DNA from: Embleya sp045207785 | GTDB taxonomy: Bacteria; Actinomycetota; Actinomycetes; Streptomycetales; Streptomycetaceae | Assembly: GCF_045207785.1 (NCBI RefSeq) | Contig: NZ_CP108777.1 | Coordinates: 1,860,001 to 1,924,000 of the forward strand | Direction: 5' to 3' | Length of the DNA: 64,000 nucleotides | Shown here: positions 50,548 to 59,898 of the stretch, one piece after another | Layout: every line of letters starts with the position of its first letter | Numbering within the stretch: position 1 is the first letter of the stretch | Notes under the pieces: model-generated | Told to the model about the DNA's origin: nothing | The model's database searches: none | The model's input: only the letters and a program-made list of their open reading frames with translations | Made by a program: the position numbers and the translations under genes

Positions 50548-51500
50548 ACAAGGAGCACGACATGCGGGATCTTCTGGGGCACGCGGTGCTCGGCCTGGGC
50601 CCGCCGGGGACGACCGGATCCCTCAACGTCGACGAGGTCTTCCGGCAGGCCGCGCGGGTGCGACAGCGGCGTCGGGCCATGGCGGTCGGGGCCGCCGCGG
50701 TCGCCGTCGCCGCGGTCGTCGGCGGGACGGCCGCGCTGCCCAGTGTGCTGGGTTCGTCGTCTCCGCAGGGCGTGACCGCCGGTTCGACGTCGTCGACGGG
50801 CGCGACCGGGTCCACCGACGCGACCATGTCACCGACCGGTTCGGCCTTGGCGACGACGCAGAGCGCCGCGGGCGCGACCTCGTCCGAGACCGACGACCGG
50901 CTCGTCTCCTCGTCCGCTCCGCCGCGCACGACGGCGCCGTCGTCGAGCATCCCCCCGTCCGGAGCCGGCGAGACGACGCGCGAGGCGGAGGCCCTCGTCG
51001 CCTCGTTCGTCCAGCCGTCCGTCGGCATCGTGCGCAAGGACTCCCAGGCCAACACCCCGCTGTACGGTACGAATCCGCTCTCGGGGCGCTACCTGGTCAG
51101 CAAGGACGGGCGGACCGGCTACGTCGACATCACCGTGTACGACCCGAAGGTGAACGCGGACCCGTCGGCGCCGACGATCGCCGGGGAACGCGTCCACAAC
51201 TGGTGCCAGGACTACGGCAAGGTGGCCCCGAACACCGATTGCGCGGACGAGACGCCCTCCGAGGGCGTGCTCGTCAAGACCTGGACGTCGCCCGCGAACC
51301 AGCAGGAGCCCGACGCCGCGTACCGGGCGACCGGAGGTTACGGCGCGAGCATGACCCGCGCGGACGGGCGAAGCATCGTGATCTCCGTGACCGCGGGCGT
51401 CGTCAACAGCCAGAGCTACGGCCCGCCCCTGGCCGCGCCGCCCCTGGACCGGTCCGGCCTGTCCGGCGCGATCCGCAGCCCCGCCTGGTTCCGTCCCTGA
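50544..51500 (+). CDS. single-pass membrane protein, probable partner of ECF sigma
   Basis: 318 residues. A short cytosolic part (DLLGHAVLGLGPPGTTGSLN) precedes one helix at about 47-68 (AVGAAAVAVAAVVGGTAALP), then a Thr/Ser-rich linker and a C-terminal domain with two Cys (WCQDYG, NTDCADE). The topology fits an anti-sigma or sensor protein, although no zinc HxxxCxxC motif is present. GTG 50544 overlaps the sigma stop; AGAGGAGG is upstream. Its last 85 bases overlap the 3' end of the antisense LRV-type gene. Confidence 0.75.
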   Translation: MNKEHDMRDLLGHAVLGLGPPGTTGSLNVDEVFRQAARVRQRRRAMAVGAAAVAVAAVVGGTAALPSVLGSSSPQGVTAGSTSSTGATGSTDATMSPTGSALATTQSAAGATSSETDDRLVSSSAPPRTTAPSSSIPPSGAGETTREAEALVASFVQPSVGIVRKDSQANTPLYGTNPLSGRYLVSKDGRTGYVDITVYDPKVNADPSAPTIAGERVHNWCQDYGKVAPNTDCADETPSEGVLVKTWTSPANQQEPDAAYRATGGYGASMTRADGRSIVISVTAGVVNSQSYGPPLAAPPLDRSGLSGAIRSPAWFRP

Positions 51501-53119
51501 CCCTGGCCGCGGCCGATTCCCACCGGAGCCGGACGACCAGCCAGCGGCCGGCGCCGGTACGGACCCGCACCCGGCCGGTGCCGGCCGCGGCCGGCGTGGC
51601 GATCCACACCGGCCCGGCCGGCGGACCGGACCCCGGCCTGACGTGCCGGAACGCCGGGGCGCCGGGGTTTGAAGACACGCCCCGGGCGCCCGGTGCGGCG
51701 GTCCTCCTCGCCGGCGCGCTCGGCCGCCACGACCTCGATCAACTGCCGCATGCGGTCGGCCGGCAGGGCCGGGTTCGCCGCCGCGTAGCGGGCGCCGTCC
51801 GCGTCCGCGAGCAGTTCCGTGAGCCGGTCGAGCGGCAGCCTCGGGTCGAGGCCGGCCGCGTGCCGCACGGCGGGGGCCGGGTCGTGGCTGAGGCGTTCGA
51901 CCAGGTCGGGGCCGGCCTGCGGGTCGAGCAGCGCGGCCCGGCGCAGGCGTTCGTTGGGGTCGTCGGCGAACCGGGCCAGGCCGGGGCGGGCGAAGCCGGG
52001 GGCGTGGCCCAGCAGGATCCAGTCCTGGTTGTCGTCGCTCGCGTACATCGCCACGAGGACGTCGTGCGGGGTGTCCAGGCACGCGTGGCAGAGCGTGTGC
52101 CGAACGGTGAAGTCGGGGTCTCGGGCCAGCAGTTCGACGATGTCGGCGGGCAAGCGGGGAAGGCTCGCAACGCTGCGGCGGAGCAGGACGTGCGCCGAGG
52201 CGGCCGCGCGGCGCAGCGCGCTCGGGTCCGTGCGGTGCGCGAACACCCAGGCTATGACCGGGTGTTGCTCGTCCGTGACGGTGTAGTCGATCGCGGCGCG
52301 CTCGGCCTCGGTGAAGCCTTCGGCGGTGGAGGCGGCGAGTCGCACGCTCGGGCTCGGGTCGGTGGCGAGCCGCCTGGCGAGGTCGAGCGGCAGGTGCTCG
52401 TTGCGGGCCACGCTCGCGCGGACCGTCGGGTTCGCGTCACGGGCCAGGGCCGCGGCCAGTTCGAGGTCGAGCTCGCCGCGGGCGGCGACCACGGCGCGAC
52501 GGGCGGGATCGCGTTCGGCCAGGTACTCCGGCACGGTGCGCGGCAGCGGCCGGTCGGCGTGCCGGCACTCCCACACCGCGCGCTCGACCCGGGGGTCGAG
52601 GTCGGCGCGCAGCTCCTCGCGGGCCGCGGCCGGCAGCAGCTCCCAGAGATGCGGATGGCACATCAACACCCGGGCCCGCACGCCGGGTTCGCGGTCGAGC
52701 GCGAGGCGCAGCCGGACCTCGTCGTGCGGTCCCGAGAGCATGGCCGCGCGCTTGCGGAGCACGTCGCTCGGGTCGTCGGCCAGCGCCGCGACCGCCTCGG
52801 TGGGCAGCACCGTCTCGTGTTCCACGGCGGTACGCGCGCACCGGGCCCGCACCTCGGGATCGGGGTCGGCGGCGAGTCGGCCCAGGAGGTCGCCCGGCAC
52901 GGACGGGTTCCCCGCGACCTGCTCGCGCACCCGGCGATCGGGGTGCGCGACTGCCGCCGCCGCGCTCGCGCGGGGCAGCGGCAGTCGCCGCAGCCAGTCC
53001 GATTCATCACCGGGCAGCGGCACGAGCGCGAACACCCGTTCGGCGAGTGCCGTCGGCATCGCCGGATTCTGCGCCAGTCCGATGACCCACGCCGCCTGGA
53101 CCTCGGTCCGATCCGTCAA
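51416..53119 (-). CDS. leucine-rich-repeat-variant (LRV/HEAT-like) protein
   Basis: 567 residues, many tandem units of about 22-24 residues with the pattern DP-x-VR-x-x-(V/A)A-x-N/H-P (for example LARDANPTVRASVARNEHLP and ADPDPEVRARCARTAV). LRV repeats stack as alpha solenoids and bind proteins or nucleic acids. No catalytic domain. The start is TTG 53119 behind GAGGCTCGG. After about residue 490 the frame becomes Arg/Pro-rich and overlaps the convergent gene by 85 bases, so the true C-terminus may lie earlier or a frameshift may be present. Confidence 0.8.
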   Translation of the reverse strand: MTDRTEVQAAWVIGLAQNPAMPTALAERVFALVPLPGDESDWLRRLPLPRASAAAAVAHPDRRVREQVAGNPSVPGDLLGRLAADPDPEVRARCARTAVEHETVLPTEAVAALADDPSDVLRKRAAMLSGPHDEVRLRLALDREPGVRARVLMCHPHLWELLPAAAREELRADLDPRVERAVWECRHADRPLPRTVPEYLAERDPARRAVVAARGELDLELAAALARDANPTVRASVARNEHLPLDLARRLATDPSPSVRLAASTAEGFTEAERAAIDYTVTDEQHPVIAWVFAHRTDPSALRRAAASAHVLLRRSVASLPRLPADIVELLARDPDFTVRHTLCHACLDTPHDVLVAMYASDDNQDWILLGHAPGFARPGLARFADDPNERLRRAALLDPQAGPDLVERLSHDPAPAVRHAAGLDPRLPLDRLTELLADADGARYAAANPALPADRMRQLIEVVAAERAGEEDRRTGRPGRVFKPRRPGVPARQAGVRSAGRAGVDRHAGRGRHRPGAGPYRRRPLAGRPAPVGIGRGQGQGRNQAGLRIAPDRPDRSRGGAARGGP

Positions 53120-53450
53120 TTCCGAGCCTCTCGCCTCGCCCGGCGCGGTCGCCGGGCCCCCGTACCGCCGTACCGTTGATCGAGACCATCACACCACGAC
53201 GACCCGCGCAGCCACTCGAACCACTCCGATACGGTGCGCGCGGCGGCTCGGCGGGCAACCTCGAACGTCGAACGGGCGCACGGAAGTTGGGCCATGCTTC
53301 GGGCTCCGACGAGGGGGCTTTGCCCGACCCGGCCCCGGCCCGACTCGACTCGACTCGACTCGACCCGGGACCGAACCGGCCCAGGATCGAACCGACTTCG
53401 GGACCGGACCGGCTCCGGGATCGAACCGACCCCGGGACCGCGCGGTCGCG
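53120..53450. other. intergenic region with simple-sequence tracts
   Basis: About 331 bases. It contains a pentanucleotide tract (CGACT repeated nearly five times at 53341-53364) followed by a diverged GACCGGNNC-type tract to about 53450. No gene seen. The LRV gene promoter should lie at its right-to-left start near 53120-53200. Confidence 0.5.
53341..53364. repeat. CGACT pentanucleotide microsatellite
   Basis: Four complete CGACT units and a partial one in a row, between two genes transcribed leftward. Confidence 0.85.
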
Positions 53451-54227
53451 CTATCGCTTGTCGGACGCGCGGAGTTGAGCGGCGGCGGCGTCCGCCGTGG
53501 CCGCGTAGTTGCTCACCTTGGGGTTGTGGACTCGGGCCTTCCCGCCGCCCGGCCGCTGCGTGACCGGGAAGCCGAGGGTCGCGGCGTTGGGCGTCGCACG
53601 CGGATCGACCAGGACGTTCATCGTGCCGGTGGTGGCTTTGCCGGAGTCCGTCCCCGGCGACGCGAGGTCGATCGCGGCGTACACGCTCTGCCGGCTCTTC
53701 ACCAGCGTGCCCTTGCCCGTGCCGCCCTTTTGGAACGCGTTCTTGCCGTCCGTGCCGACCGCCACCGCCGCCGGAGTGGTGTCGAAGTCGACCGCCGGCA
53801 GGTCGTCGATGTAGCAGTCGGTCCGCCCGGTGTTGGTGACGGTGATCAACCGGACGGTGTCGGGCGTGGCCGCCTGGTACTTCACCGACACGTCGAGCAC
53901 GTTGGTCGCGCAGTCCGTCGGGTGCCCGCCGCGATCGGTCAGGTCGCGCTCGTGCCGCTTGGTGGTGCCCGGATCGGCGGCCGGCTTGCCGGTGCTCGGC
54001 CGCGCCGGCTCGGGCGGGAACCTTCCGGAGTCCTTGCCGGGCGCCGCGGCGCCGGTCGGGGCTTCGGTGACGGGGATGGGCGCGGGCGCGCCCGAACTCG
54101 CCGCGGAGGCACCGCCACCGGCCTTGGTGTCGCTGTCGCCGTCGTCGCTGTCACAGGCCGTGAGGCTGAGCAGCCCGGATACGGCCAGCAGCGCGAGCGG
54201 GACGAGTCGGCGGTGGCGTACGGACAT
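53451..54227 (-). CDS. DUF4232-type secreted lipoprotein
   Basis: 258 residues. Signal with lipobox LLSLTAC, then a Ser/Ala/Pro linker. The C-terminal 150 residues (DCATNVLDVSVKYQAATPDT, VTNTGRTDCYIDDLPAVDFD) have the Cys pair and strand order of DUF4232, a beta-sandwich found in actinomycete surface lipoproteins. Function unknown. ATG 54227 follows AGGGAGACC. Confidence 0.8.
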   Translation of the reverse strand: MSVRHRRLVPLALLAVSGLLSLTACDSDDGDSDTKAGGGASAASSGAPAPIPVTEAPTGAAAPGKDSGRFPPEPARPSTGKPAADPGTTKRHERDLTDRGGHPTDCATNVLDVSVKYQAATPDTVRLITVTNTGRTDCYIDDLPAVDFDTTPAAVAVGTDGKNAFQKGGTGKGTLVKSRQSVYAAIDLASPGTDSGKATTGTMNVLVDPRATPNAATLGFPVTQRPGGGKARVHNPKVSNYAATADAAAAQLRASDKR

Positions 54228-54365
54228 GGGTCTCCCTGAGTCGTCGTGCCGGGAACGGCCGTCACGCCCGCCCCCGATGATCTCCGTGAGCCACACGCGG
54301 AGCCCCGCTCAAGGGGTTGCCTCCACCTGCTGTGACCTGGGCCACGAAGGATCACCGGGAGCGAC

Positions 54366-54440
54366 GACGAGACACGACACGTCGAGACACGACGAGGAAC
54401 GACACGTCGGGACGCGACGGGACGTGTCGGGACGCGCCGG
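54366..54440. repeat. diverged ACGACACGTCG direct repeats
   Basis: ACGACACGTCG occurs at 54374-54384 and 54399-54409, with weaker copies (GGACGTGTCGG) to 54440. The tract lies just after the TetR stop. Confidence 0.5.
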
Positions 54441-54444
54441 CGAA

Positions 54445-55044
54445 TCAGCGCCGATCCGCCGGCACCGCGAACGCCGCGAGCAGCGTGGTGGCGACCGTGT
54501 CGCCGGCCGCGGCCCGGTCGAGCCGGCCCGCGTCGACCTCGTCGGCCGCCGCGTGGATGAGGCCGTAGTAGGTCGCGGTCAGCCACGGCAGCGGGAGGTC
54601 GGTGCGGATGTCGCCTTCCGCGCGCCCGCGCACGATCACCTCCTCTAGGCGGCCCAGGACCTGGGCGTGGTGCCGGCGCAGGCTCTCCTCGCCCAGCCCC
54701 TTGAGCGCGGCCAGGCGCAGTCCGCGGCAGCGGTCGAGGACCTGCCAGGCCCCGCCGGTGAGCCGGGCGAGGGCTTCGGTCGCGGTACCGGTGGCGAGGT
54801 CGGCGGCGTCCAGGACGGCGTTCACGTCGCCGAGGACCTTCGTGATCGAGGCCGCCAACAGCACGTCACGGGAGGCGAAATGCCCGTACAGGGTCACCCG
54901 GCCCACTCCCGCGGCGCGGGCGATGTCGGTCATCGTGACCTCGGGGTCGCGCGCGAACGCGTCGAGCGCGGCGGCGAGGATGGTGTCGATGTTGCGTTGC
55001 GCGTCGGCGCGCCGACGTACGCCGGGAACTGCGGTTGAGCCCAT
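54445..55044 (-). CDS. TetR-family transcription regulator
   Basis: 199 residues. HTH: TILAAALDAFARDPEVTMTD followed by IARAAGVGRVTLYGHFASRD, the TetR signature. The ligand-binding part is helical. ATG 55044. It lies 31 bases downstream of the MFS exporter gene on the same strand, so the two are probably co-transcribed and the regulator controls the operon from the promoter near 56600. Confidence 0.95.
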   Translation of the reverse strand: MGSTAVPGVRRRADAQRNIDTILAAALDAFARDPEVTMTDIARAAGVGRVTLYGHFASRDVLLAASITKVLGDVNAVLDAADLATGTATEALARLTGGAWQVLDRCRGLRLAALKGLGEESLRRHHAQVLGRLEEVIVRGRAEGDIRTDLPLPWLTATYYGLIHAAADEVDAGRLDRAAAGDTVATTLLAAFAVPADRR

Positions 55045-55074
55045 GGTGGTCCAGCCTAGGCTTGCGAAGCGTGG

Positions 55075-56541
55075 TCAGTGGAGGTGTCGGGGGCCGTCGC
55101 CGGCCGGCGGCACTCCGGCGGGCAGCAGTACGGCGATCAGTACGGCCGCTCCCGCGGCGACCAGGCCGCACGCGAGGAAGGCGTCGGTGTAGCCGTCCAC
55201 GGTCCGTGCCCCGGGGGCCAGGCTCGACGCGGCGAGCGCCGAGGTCAGGGCCACGCCGAGCGCGCCGCCGAGTTCGTGGAAGGTGTTGACCAGGCCGGAG
55301 GTCAGCCCGGCCTCGTGGTGGGACACGTGCGCCATGGCCGTCGTGGTGGCCGCGACGAAGGCGGGTCCGATGCCGGCGGCGGCGATGGCCAGCCCGGGTA
55401 CCACGTCGGCCGCACCGCCGCCGTGGCCGGGCAGTCGGCTCAGCAGCAGCGCGCCGGCCGCCGCGATCGCCAGGCCGGCGGCGCCGACGGTCCGCGGCCC
55501 GACCCGGCCCACGAGCACACCGCCGAGGTGCGCTCCGGCGGTGACCGCGACGGCGACGGGCAGGAAGGCCAGGCCGGTCCGCAGGGCGCCGAAACCGAGT
55601 CGTTGCTGGAGGTACATCGAGCCGAGGAAGAACAGCGGGATCAACAGTCCGCTCGCCACCAGCATTACGAACGCGCCGGAGACCACGGGCCTGCGGGTCG
55701 CCAGGCGCGGCGGGACCAGCGGCTCGCGCGTCCGCCGCTCGACGAGCACGAAGGCGGCGTAGCCGAGCGCGGATCCGGTCAGCGGGACCAGCGCCCACGG
55801 CGACCCCCAGCCGTCCGCGCCGGCCCGGGTGACCCCCAGGATCAGCAGCGTCGTGGCCGCGGTGGCCGTGATCGCGCCGGGGAGGTCGAGCCGGCCGGAG
55901 GAGGTGCGCGCGGTCCGCGCCGGGAGCACGGTGCGGGCCCCGGCCAGGACCGCGAGGCCGATCGGCACATTGGCGAAGAAGATCCACTCCCAGCCGGGGC
56001 CCGAGGTGAGGAGCCCGCCGACGAGCACCCCGGCCGCCGCGCCGGTGCCGCCGATCGCGGCCCACACGCCCAGCGCGCGATTGCGGTCCGGGCCGCGGAA
56101 GGTGACGGTCACCAGGGCCAGCGCGGCGGGCGACAGCAGCGCCGCGGCCGCGCCCTGGGCCACCCGGCCGGCCAGCAGCACCTCGCCGTTGGGGGCCAGC
56201 CCGGCGGCGGCCGACGCGGCGGTGAAGACCGCGAGGCCGACGAGGAACGCGGTGCGGCCGCCGAGCAGGTCGGCGATCCGGCCGCCGAGCAGCATCAGGC
56301 CGCCGAAGGCGAGCGCGTAGGCGGTGACCACCCAGGTCAGCGTCTCCCGGCCGAGACCGAGGTCCGCGCCCATGCTGGGCAGCGCGACGTTCACGACCGT
56401 GACGTCCAGGACGAGCATGAACTGCGCCAGGCACACGAGGGTCAGCACCGACCACCGCCGCCCGGGTGCCGGATCGGGCCCGTCCTCGCCCGGGTCGGGC
56501 CGCTCGTCGACGGTGGGGTGGGGTGGCGTTCCGTGGCTCAT
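55075..56541 (-). CDS. MFS drug exporter, DHA2 (14-helix) family
   Basis: 488 residues. RWSVLTLVCLAQFMLVLDVT with VVNVALPSMGADLGL is the first helix and motif D1 of the DHA2 family; GGRIADLLGGRTAFLVGLAV is motif A; GPGWEWIFFANVPIGLAVL is the helix-5/6 region. Proton-driven efflux of antibiotics or dyes. ATG 56541 follows GAGGAG; ATG 56628 would add a non-conserved tail. Paired with a TetR repressor. Confidence 0.95.
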   Translation of the reverse strand: MSHGTPPHPTVDERPDPGEDGPDPAPGRRWSVLTLVCLAQFMLVLDVTVVNVALPSMGADLGLGRETLTWVVTAYALAFGGLMLLGGRIADLLGGRTAFLVGLAVFTAASAAAGLAPNGEVLLAGRVAQGAAAALLSPAALALVTVTFRGPDRNRALGVWAAIGGTGAAAGVLVGGLLTSGPGWEWIFFANVPIGLAVLAGARTVLPARTARTSSGRLDLPGAITATAATTLLILGVTRAGADGWGSPWALVPLTGSALGYAAFVLVERRTREPLVPPRLATRRPVVSGAFVMLVASGLLIPLFFLGSMYLQQRLGFGALRTGLAFLPVAVAVTAGAHLGGVLVGRVGPRTVGAAGLAIAAAGALLLSRLPGHGGGAADVVPGLAIAAAGIGPAFVAATTTAMAHVSHHEAGLTSGLVNTFHELGGALGVALTSALAASSLAPGARTVDGYTDAFLACGLVAAGAAVLIAVLLPAGVPPAGDGPRHLH

Positions 56542-56611
56542 CGCATCGCTCCTCGAACGTGGCGGCACGAGAGGGCCCGTCGTCGGCGATCCGAGACCCG
56601 GGCCGATATCT

Positions 56612-56668
56612 CGTACAGATGTGTTCAAGTACGGTAGGGATCCTCGATCAGCCGTACAAGGGTGTTCG
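56612..56668. promoter_or_regulatory. direct repeats in MFS / LuxR intergenic region
   Basis: CGTACAGATGTGTTCAA (56612-56628) and CGTACAAGGGTGTTCGA (56653-56669) repeat with a 41-base period between the divergent MFS and LuxR genes, with GTACGG/CCGTAC as an internal inverted pair. Likely operators for the TetR protein or the LuxR-type regulator. Confidence 0.45.
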
Positions 56669-56814
56669 ACTTAAGGCGTGGACACGGTTTCGCGGCACCG
56701 TCCGCGACCGGCCGACCACGGTCGGCCATCCCGACCCCGACCCCGACCCCCATCCCGACCCCGGCCGCCGGAAGGCGTCGAGACCGAGCCGTCAGCCGCG
56801 TCGGGAGCGGACAC

Positions 56815-59800
56815 GTGTCGACCACCGCCACGTGTGAGGATGGGCGCGTGCTGCCATACCCGGGACTCGATACGCCCCTCGTCGGCCGAGGCGAGGAAGT
56901 GGCCCGCCTCGACGACGCGCTGCTGCGCGCCCGCGCGGCGGACCCCAGCGCGGTACTCGTGGTCGGCGACGCCGGGGTCGGCAAGACCCGGCTCCTGGCC
57001 GAGGCGGCCGCACGGGCCGCCGCCGCGGGCATGACCGTACTCACCGGCCACTGCGTGGACCTCGGCGACGTCGGCCTGCCCTACCTGCCCTTCACCGAGC
57101 TGCTGCGCGCCGTCGAGGCCGACGAACGCCACGCCGCCATCCTGGAGAGCCACCCCTCGGTCGTGCGGCTGCTGCGCCCCGGCGCCCCGGCGCCCGGTAC
57201 GGACACCGCCGCACCCGACACCGGCGTACGCCTGCGCCTGCTCGACGACGTCGCGGCGCTGCTGGCCGACCTGGCCGAGCAGGCCCCGGTACTGCTGGTG
57301 CTCGAAGACCTGCACTGGGCCGACAAGTCGACCCGCGACCTGCTCCGCTTCCTGCTCAGCCGGCTGCTGACCCAGCGCTCCGGCGGCGCCGCCGCCTACC
57401 AGCGCATCGCCGTGCTCGCCTCGTACCGCTCCGACGACCTGCACCGTCGGCACCCGCTGCGCCCGCTGCTGGCCGAGCTGGTCCGTCTCCCCGCCGTCGG
57501 CCGGCTCGAACTGCGGCCGATGGGCGACGAGGACGTGGCCCGCCTGGTCCGCGACCTGGACGCGAAGCCGCTGCCCGAGGACACCGTCCGACGGATCGTG
57601 GAACGCGCCGAGGGCAACGCCTTCTACGCGCAGGAACTGCGCGCCGCCACCGCCGACGGCACCGACGGCGGCACCGACGGCGGCGTCCCCGGCGGCCTTG
57701 CCGAGGTGCTGCTCACCCGGATCGAGCAGATGTCGGACACCGCCCAGCGCGTGGTCCGCACCGCCGCCGTGGCCGGGCGCCGCGTCGAGCACGGGCTGCT
57801 GCGCGACGCGGTCGAACTGCCGGACGACGAACTGGACGCGGCGCTGCGCGAGGCGGTCGGCCGGTACCTGCTCGTCGCCGTCGAGGGCGACACCTACGCG
57901 TTCCGGCACGCCCTCACCCGCGAGGCCGCCTACGCGGACCTGCTGCCGGGCGAACGGGTGCGCATCCACAAGGTGTTCGCCCACCTCCTGGGCCGGCCCG
58001 ACCGCAAGGCCGGCACCGCCGCCGAACGCGCCCACCACCACCGCGAGAGCCACGACCTGCCCGGCGCGCTCACCGCCTCCGTCGAGGCGGCCGACCACGC
58101 CGCGCGGGTCGGCGCGCCCGCCGAGGAGATGCAACGCGTGGAGGCGGCCCTGGACCTGTGGGAGGCGGTACCGGGCGCGGAGGAAATGGTCGGCAGCGAC
58201 GAGGTGGCGCTGATGCTGCGGGCCTCGGCGGCCGCGGTCCGCGCGGGGGAGGCGCATCGCGCCGTCACGTTGGCGCGCGCCGCCCTCGGCCGGGTCGGCT
58301 CGCACGCGGACACCGACCTGGCGGTGAAGGTCCGCTACACGCTCGCCTCCAACCTGATGAACGTGGACAGCCTGCAGGCCGCGTTCGAGTACAGCAGCCA
58401 GGCGTTGGCGTTGATCCCCGAGGACCCGCCCTCGCGCACGTGGGTGTGGGCCGCGGCCACCCACGTCCTGGCCGCGTACTACCTCAACGAGGACGAGACC
58501 GCCCTCCAGTTGGGCCACCGGGTCCTGGCCGCCGCCGAGGCGCTCGGCGCGCACGACGCCCGCGCCGACGTCATGATGTCCCTGTCCTCCCTCGAAGGGG
58601 CCCATCGGCAGACCCCGGCGGGCCGCGAACGGCTGCAACAGGCCCTCGAGTTGGCCCGCCGGGCGGGCAACGCGGCGATCGAGCTGCGCGCGCTGTACAA
58701 CCTGGCCATGGGCAGCTACGAGGCCGGGCTGCTGGAGGAGTGCCTGACCTGGCTGGACGACGGCCTCGAACGAGCCCGACACTCCGCCCAGGCCAACTCC
58801 CCCTACTCGCTGGAGATGCGCTACCTGCGCTCCCTGGCGCTGTACACGTCGGGGCGCTGGGACGAGGCCCTGGCGGTGGTGGGCGCGGCTCCGTCGGAGT
58901 TCGGGCATGTGTCCCAGGCCGCGCTGTTCGTGCCGCTGGGTCGTGGTGAACCGGGCGTGGCCGCGGGAGCCCTCGCCCTGTTCGAGCGTCGCCCGTTCAA
59001 CTGGATGGGCGCGCTGGTCGCGGGCCTGGTGCTGACCGACGAGGCGGCCTGGCGACGCGATCCCCGGACGGCGGCCGACTGGACGCGGCGCACGCTCGCG
59101 GCGCTGGCGACGGACAACATCCCGCACCCGGACGTCGGGGTCCGGCTCGGCGCGCTGGTCCTGTCGACGATCGGCGACGCGGTGGTCGAGCTGCGGCTCT
59201 CGGGGGACGCGGCGGGCGTGGACCGATGGCGGGCGGTGGCGACCGAATTCGTCGAGCTGGCCGAGACCACGGCCGTGCGCCCGGGCCGCCGCTACCCCCG
59301 GATCGGCCCGGAGGGTGCGGCGTGGCTGCTGCGGGTCGAGGCCGAGCACGCGCGCCTCGAGGGCCGGGTGGACGTGGACCTGTGGGAGCGGACGGTCGCG
59401 GCCTACGGGTACGGCAACGTGTACGAACAGGCGCGCTGCCGTTGGCGGTTGGCCGAGGCGCTGGTGTCGGCCGACCGCCGCGCGGAGGCGGTCGCGATCG
59501 CCGAGGCGGCCCGGGAGACGGCACAGGCGCTGGGGGCGGTACCGCTGCGGGAGGCGGTCGACGCGCTGATCCGCCGTGCGCGCCTGGGCGCCACGGCCGC
59601 GCCCGTGGGCGGCACGATGCTCACGGCCCGCGAACAGGAGGTGCTCGACCTGCTGGCCAAGGGCCGGACGAACCGGCAGATCGGCGAGGCACTCTTCATC
59701 ACCGCGAAGACCGCGAGTGTGCACGTGTCCAACATCCTGGCCAAGGTGTCCGCGTCGTCGCGCACCGAGGCGGTGGCCATGGCGTACCGCCAGGGCCTGA

Positions 59801-59826
59801 TCACCGACGACACCACGCCCCGCTGA
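56815..59826 (+). CDS. large ATP-binding LuxR-type regulator (LAL family)
   Basis: 1003 residues. AAA-type NTPase: Walker A VVGDAGVGKTRLLAEAA (about 49-57), Walker B LLVLEDLHWADKST (about 160). A long TPR-like helical middle is followed by a C-terminal LuxR HTH (LTAREQEVLDLLAKGRTNRQ, ITAKTASVHVSNILAKV). LAL regulators activate antibiotic or catabolic genes. GTG 56815 follows GGGAG; the frame is open further up through a PTPTPTPIPTP tract that is probably not translated. Confidence 0.9.
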   Translation: MSTTATCEDGRVLPYPGLDTPLVGRGEEVARLDDALLRARAADPSAVLVVGDAGVGKTRLLAEAAARAAAAGMTVLTGHCVDLGDVGLPYLPFTELLRAVEADERHAAILESHPSVVRLLRPGAPAPGTDTAAPDTGVRLRLLDDVAALLADLAEQAPVLLVLEDLHWADKSTRDLLRFLLSRLLTQRSGGAAAYQRIAVLASYRSDDLHRRHPLRPLLAELVRLPAVGRLELRPMGDEDVARLVRDLDAKPLPEDTVRRIVERAEGNAFYAQELRAATADGTDGGTDGGVPGGLAEVLLTRIEQMSDTAQRVVRTAAVAGRRVEHGLLRDAVELPDDELDAALREAVGRYLLVAVEGDTYAFRHALTREAAYADLLPGERVRIHKVFAHLLGRPDRKAGTAAERAHHHRESHDLPGALTASVEAADHAARVGAPAEEMQRVEAALDLWEAVPGAEEMVGSDEVALMLRASAAAVRAGEAHRAVTLARAALGRVGSHADTDLAVKVRYTLASNLMNVDSLQAAFEYSSQALALIPEDPPSRTWVWAAATHVLAAYYLNEDETALQLGHRVLAAAEALGAHDARADVMMSLSSLEGAHRQTPAGRERLQQALELARRAGNAAIELRALYNLAMGSYEAGLLEECLTWLDDGLERARHSAQANSPYSLEMRYLRSLALYTSGRWDEALAVVGAAPSEFGHVSQAALFVPLGRGEPGVAAGALALFERRPFNWMGALVAGLVLTDEAAWRRDPRTAADWTRRTLAALATDNIPHPDVGVRLGALVLSTIGDAVVELRLSGDAAGVDRWRAVATEFVELAETTAVRPGRRYPRIGPEGAAWLLRVEAEHARLEGRVDVDLWERTVAAYGYGNVYEQARCRWRLAEALVSADRRAEAVAIAEAARETAQALGAVPLREAVDALIRRARLGATAAPVGGTMLTAREQEVLDLLAKGRTNRQIGEALFITAKTASVHVSNILAKVSASSRTEAVAMAYRQGLITDDTTPR

Positions 59827-59898
59827 CGCGGGACGACGGCGGGTCGGTCGGCGGCGCCCGGCCGCGGCCCGCCGTCGGGCGCCGGTCGATCGCGGCCG

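Noticed and set aside
50453..53179. 908-residue plus-strand ORF
   Set aside because: Runs across two real genes on opposite strands; its translation is Arg/Gly-rich and unlike any family.
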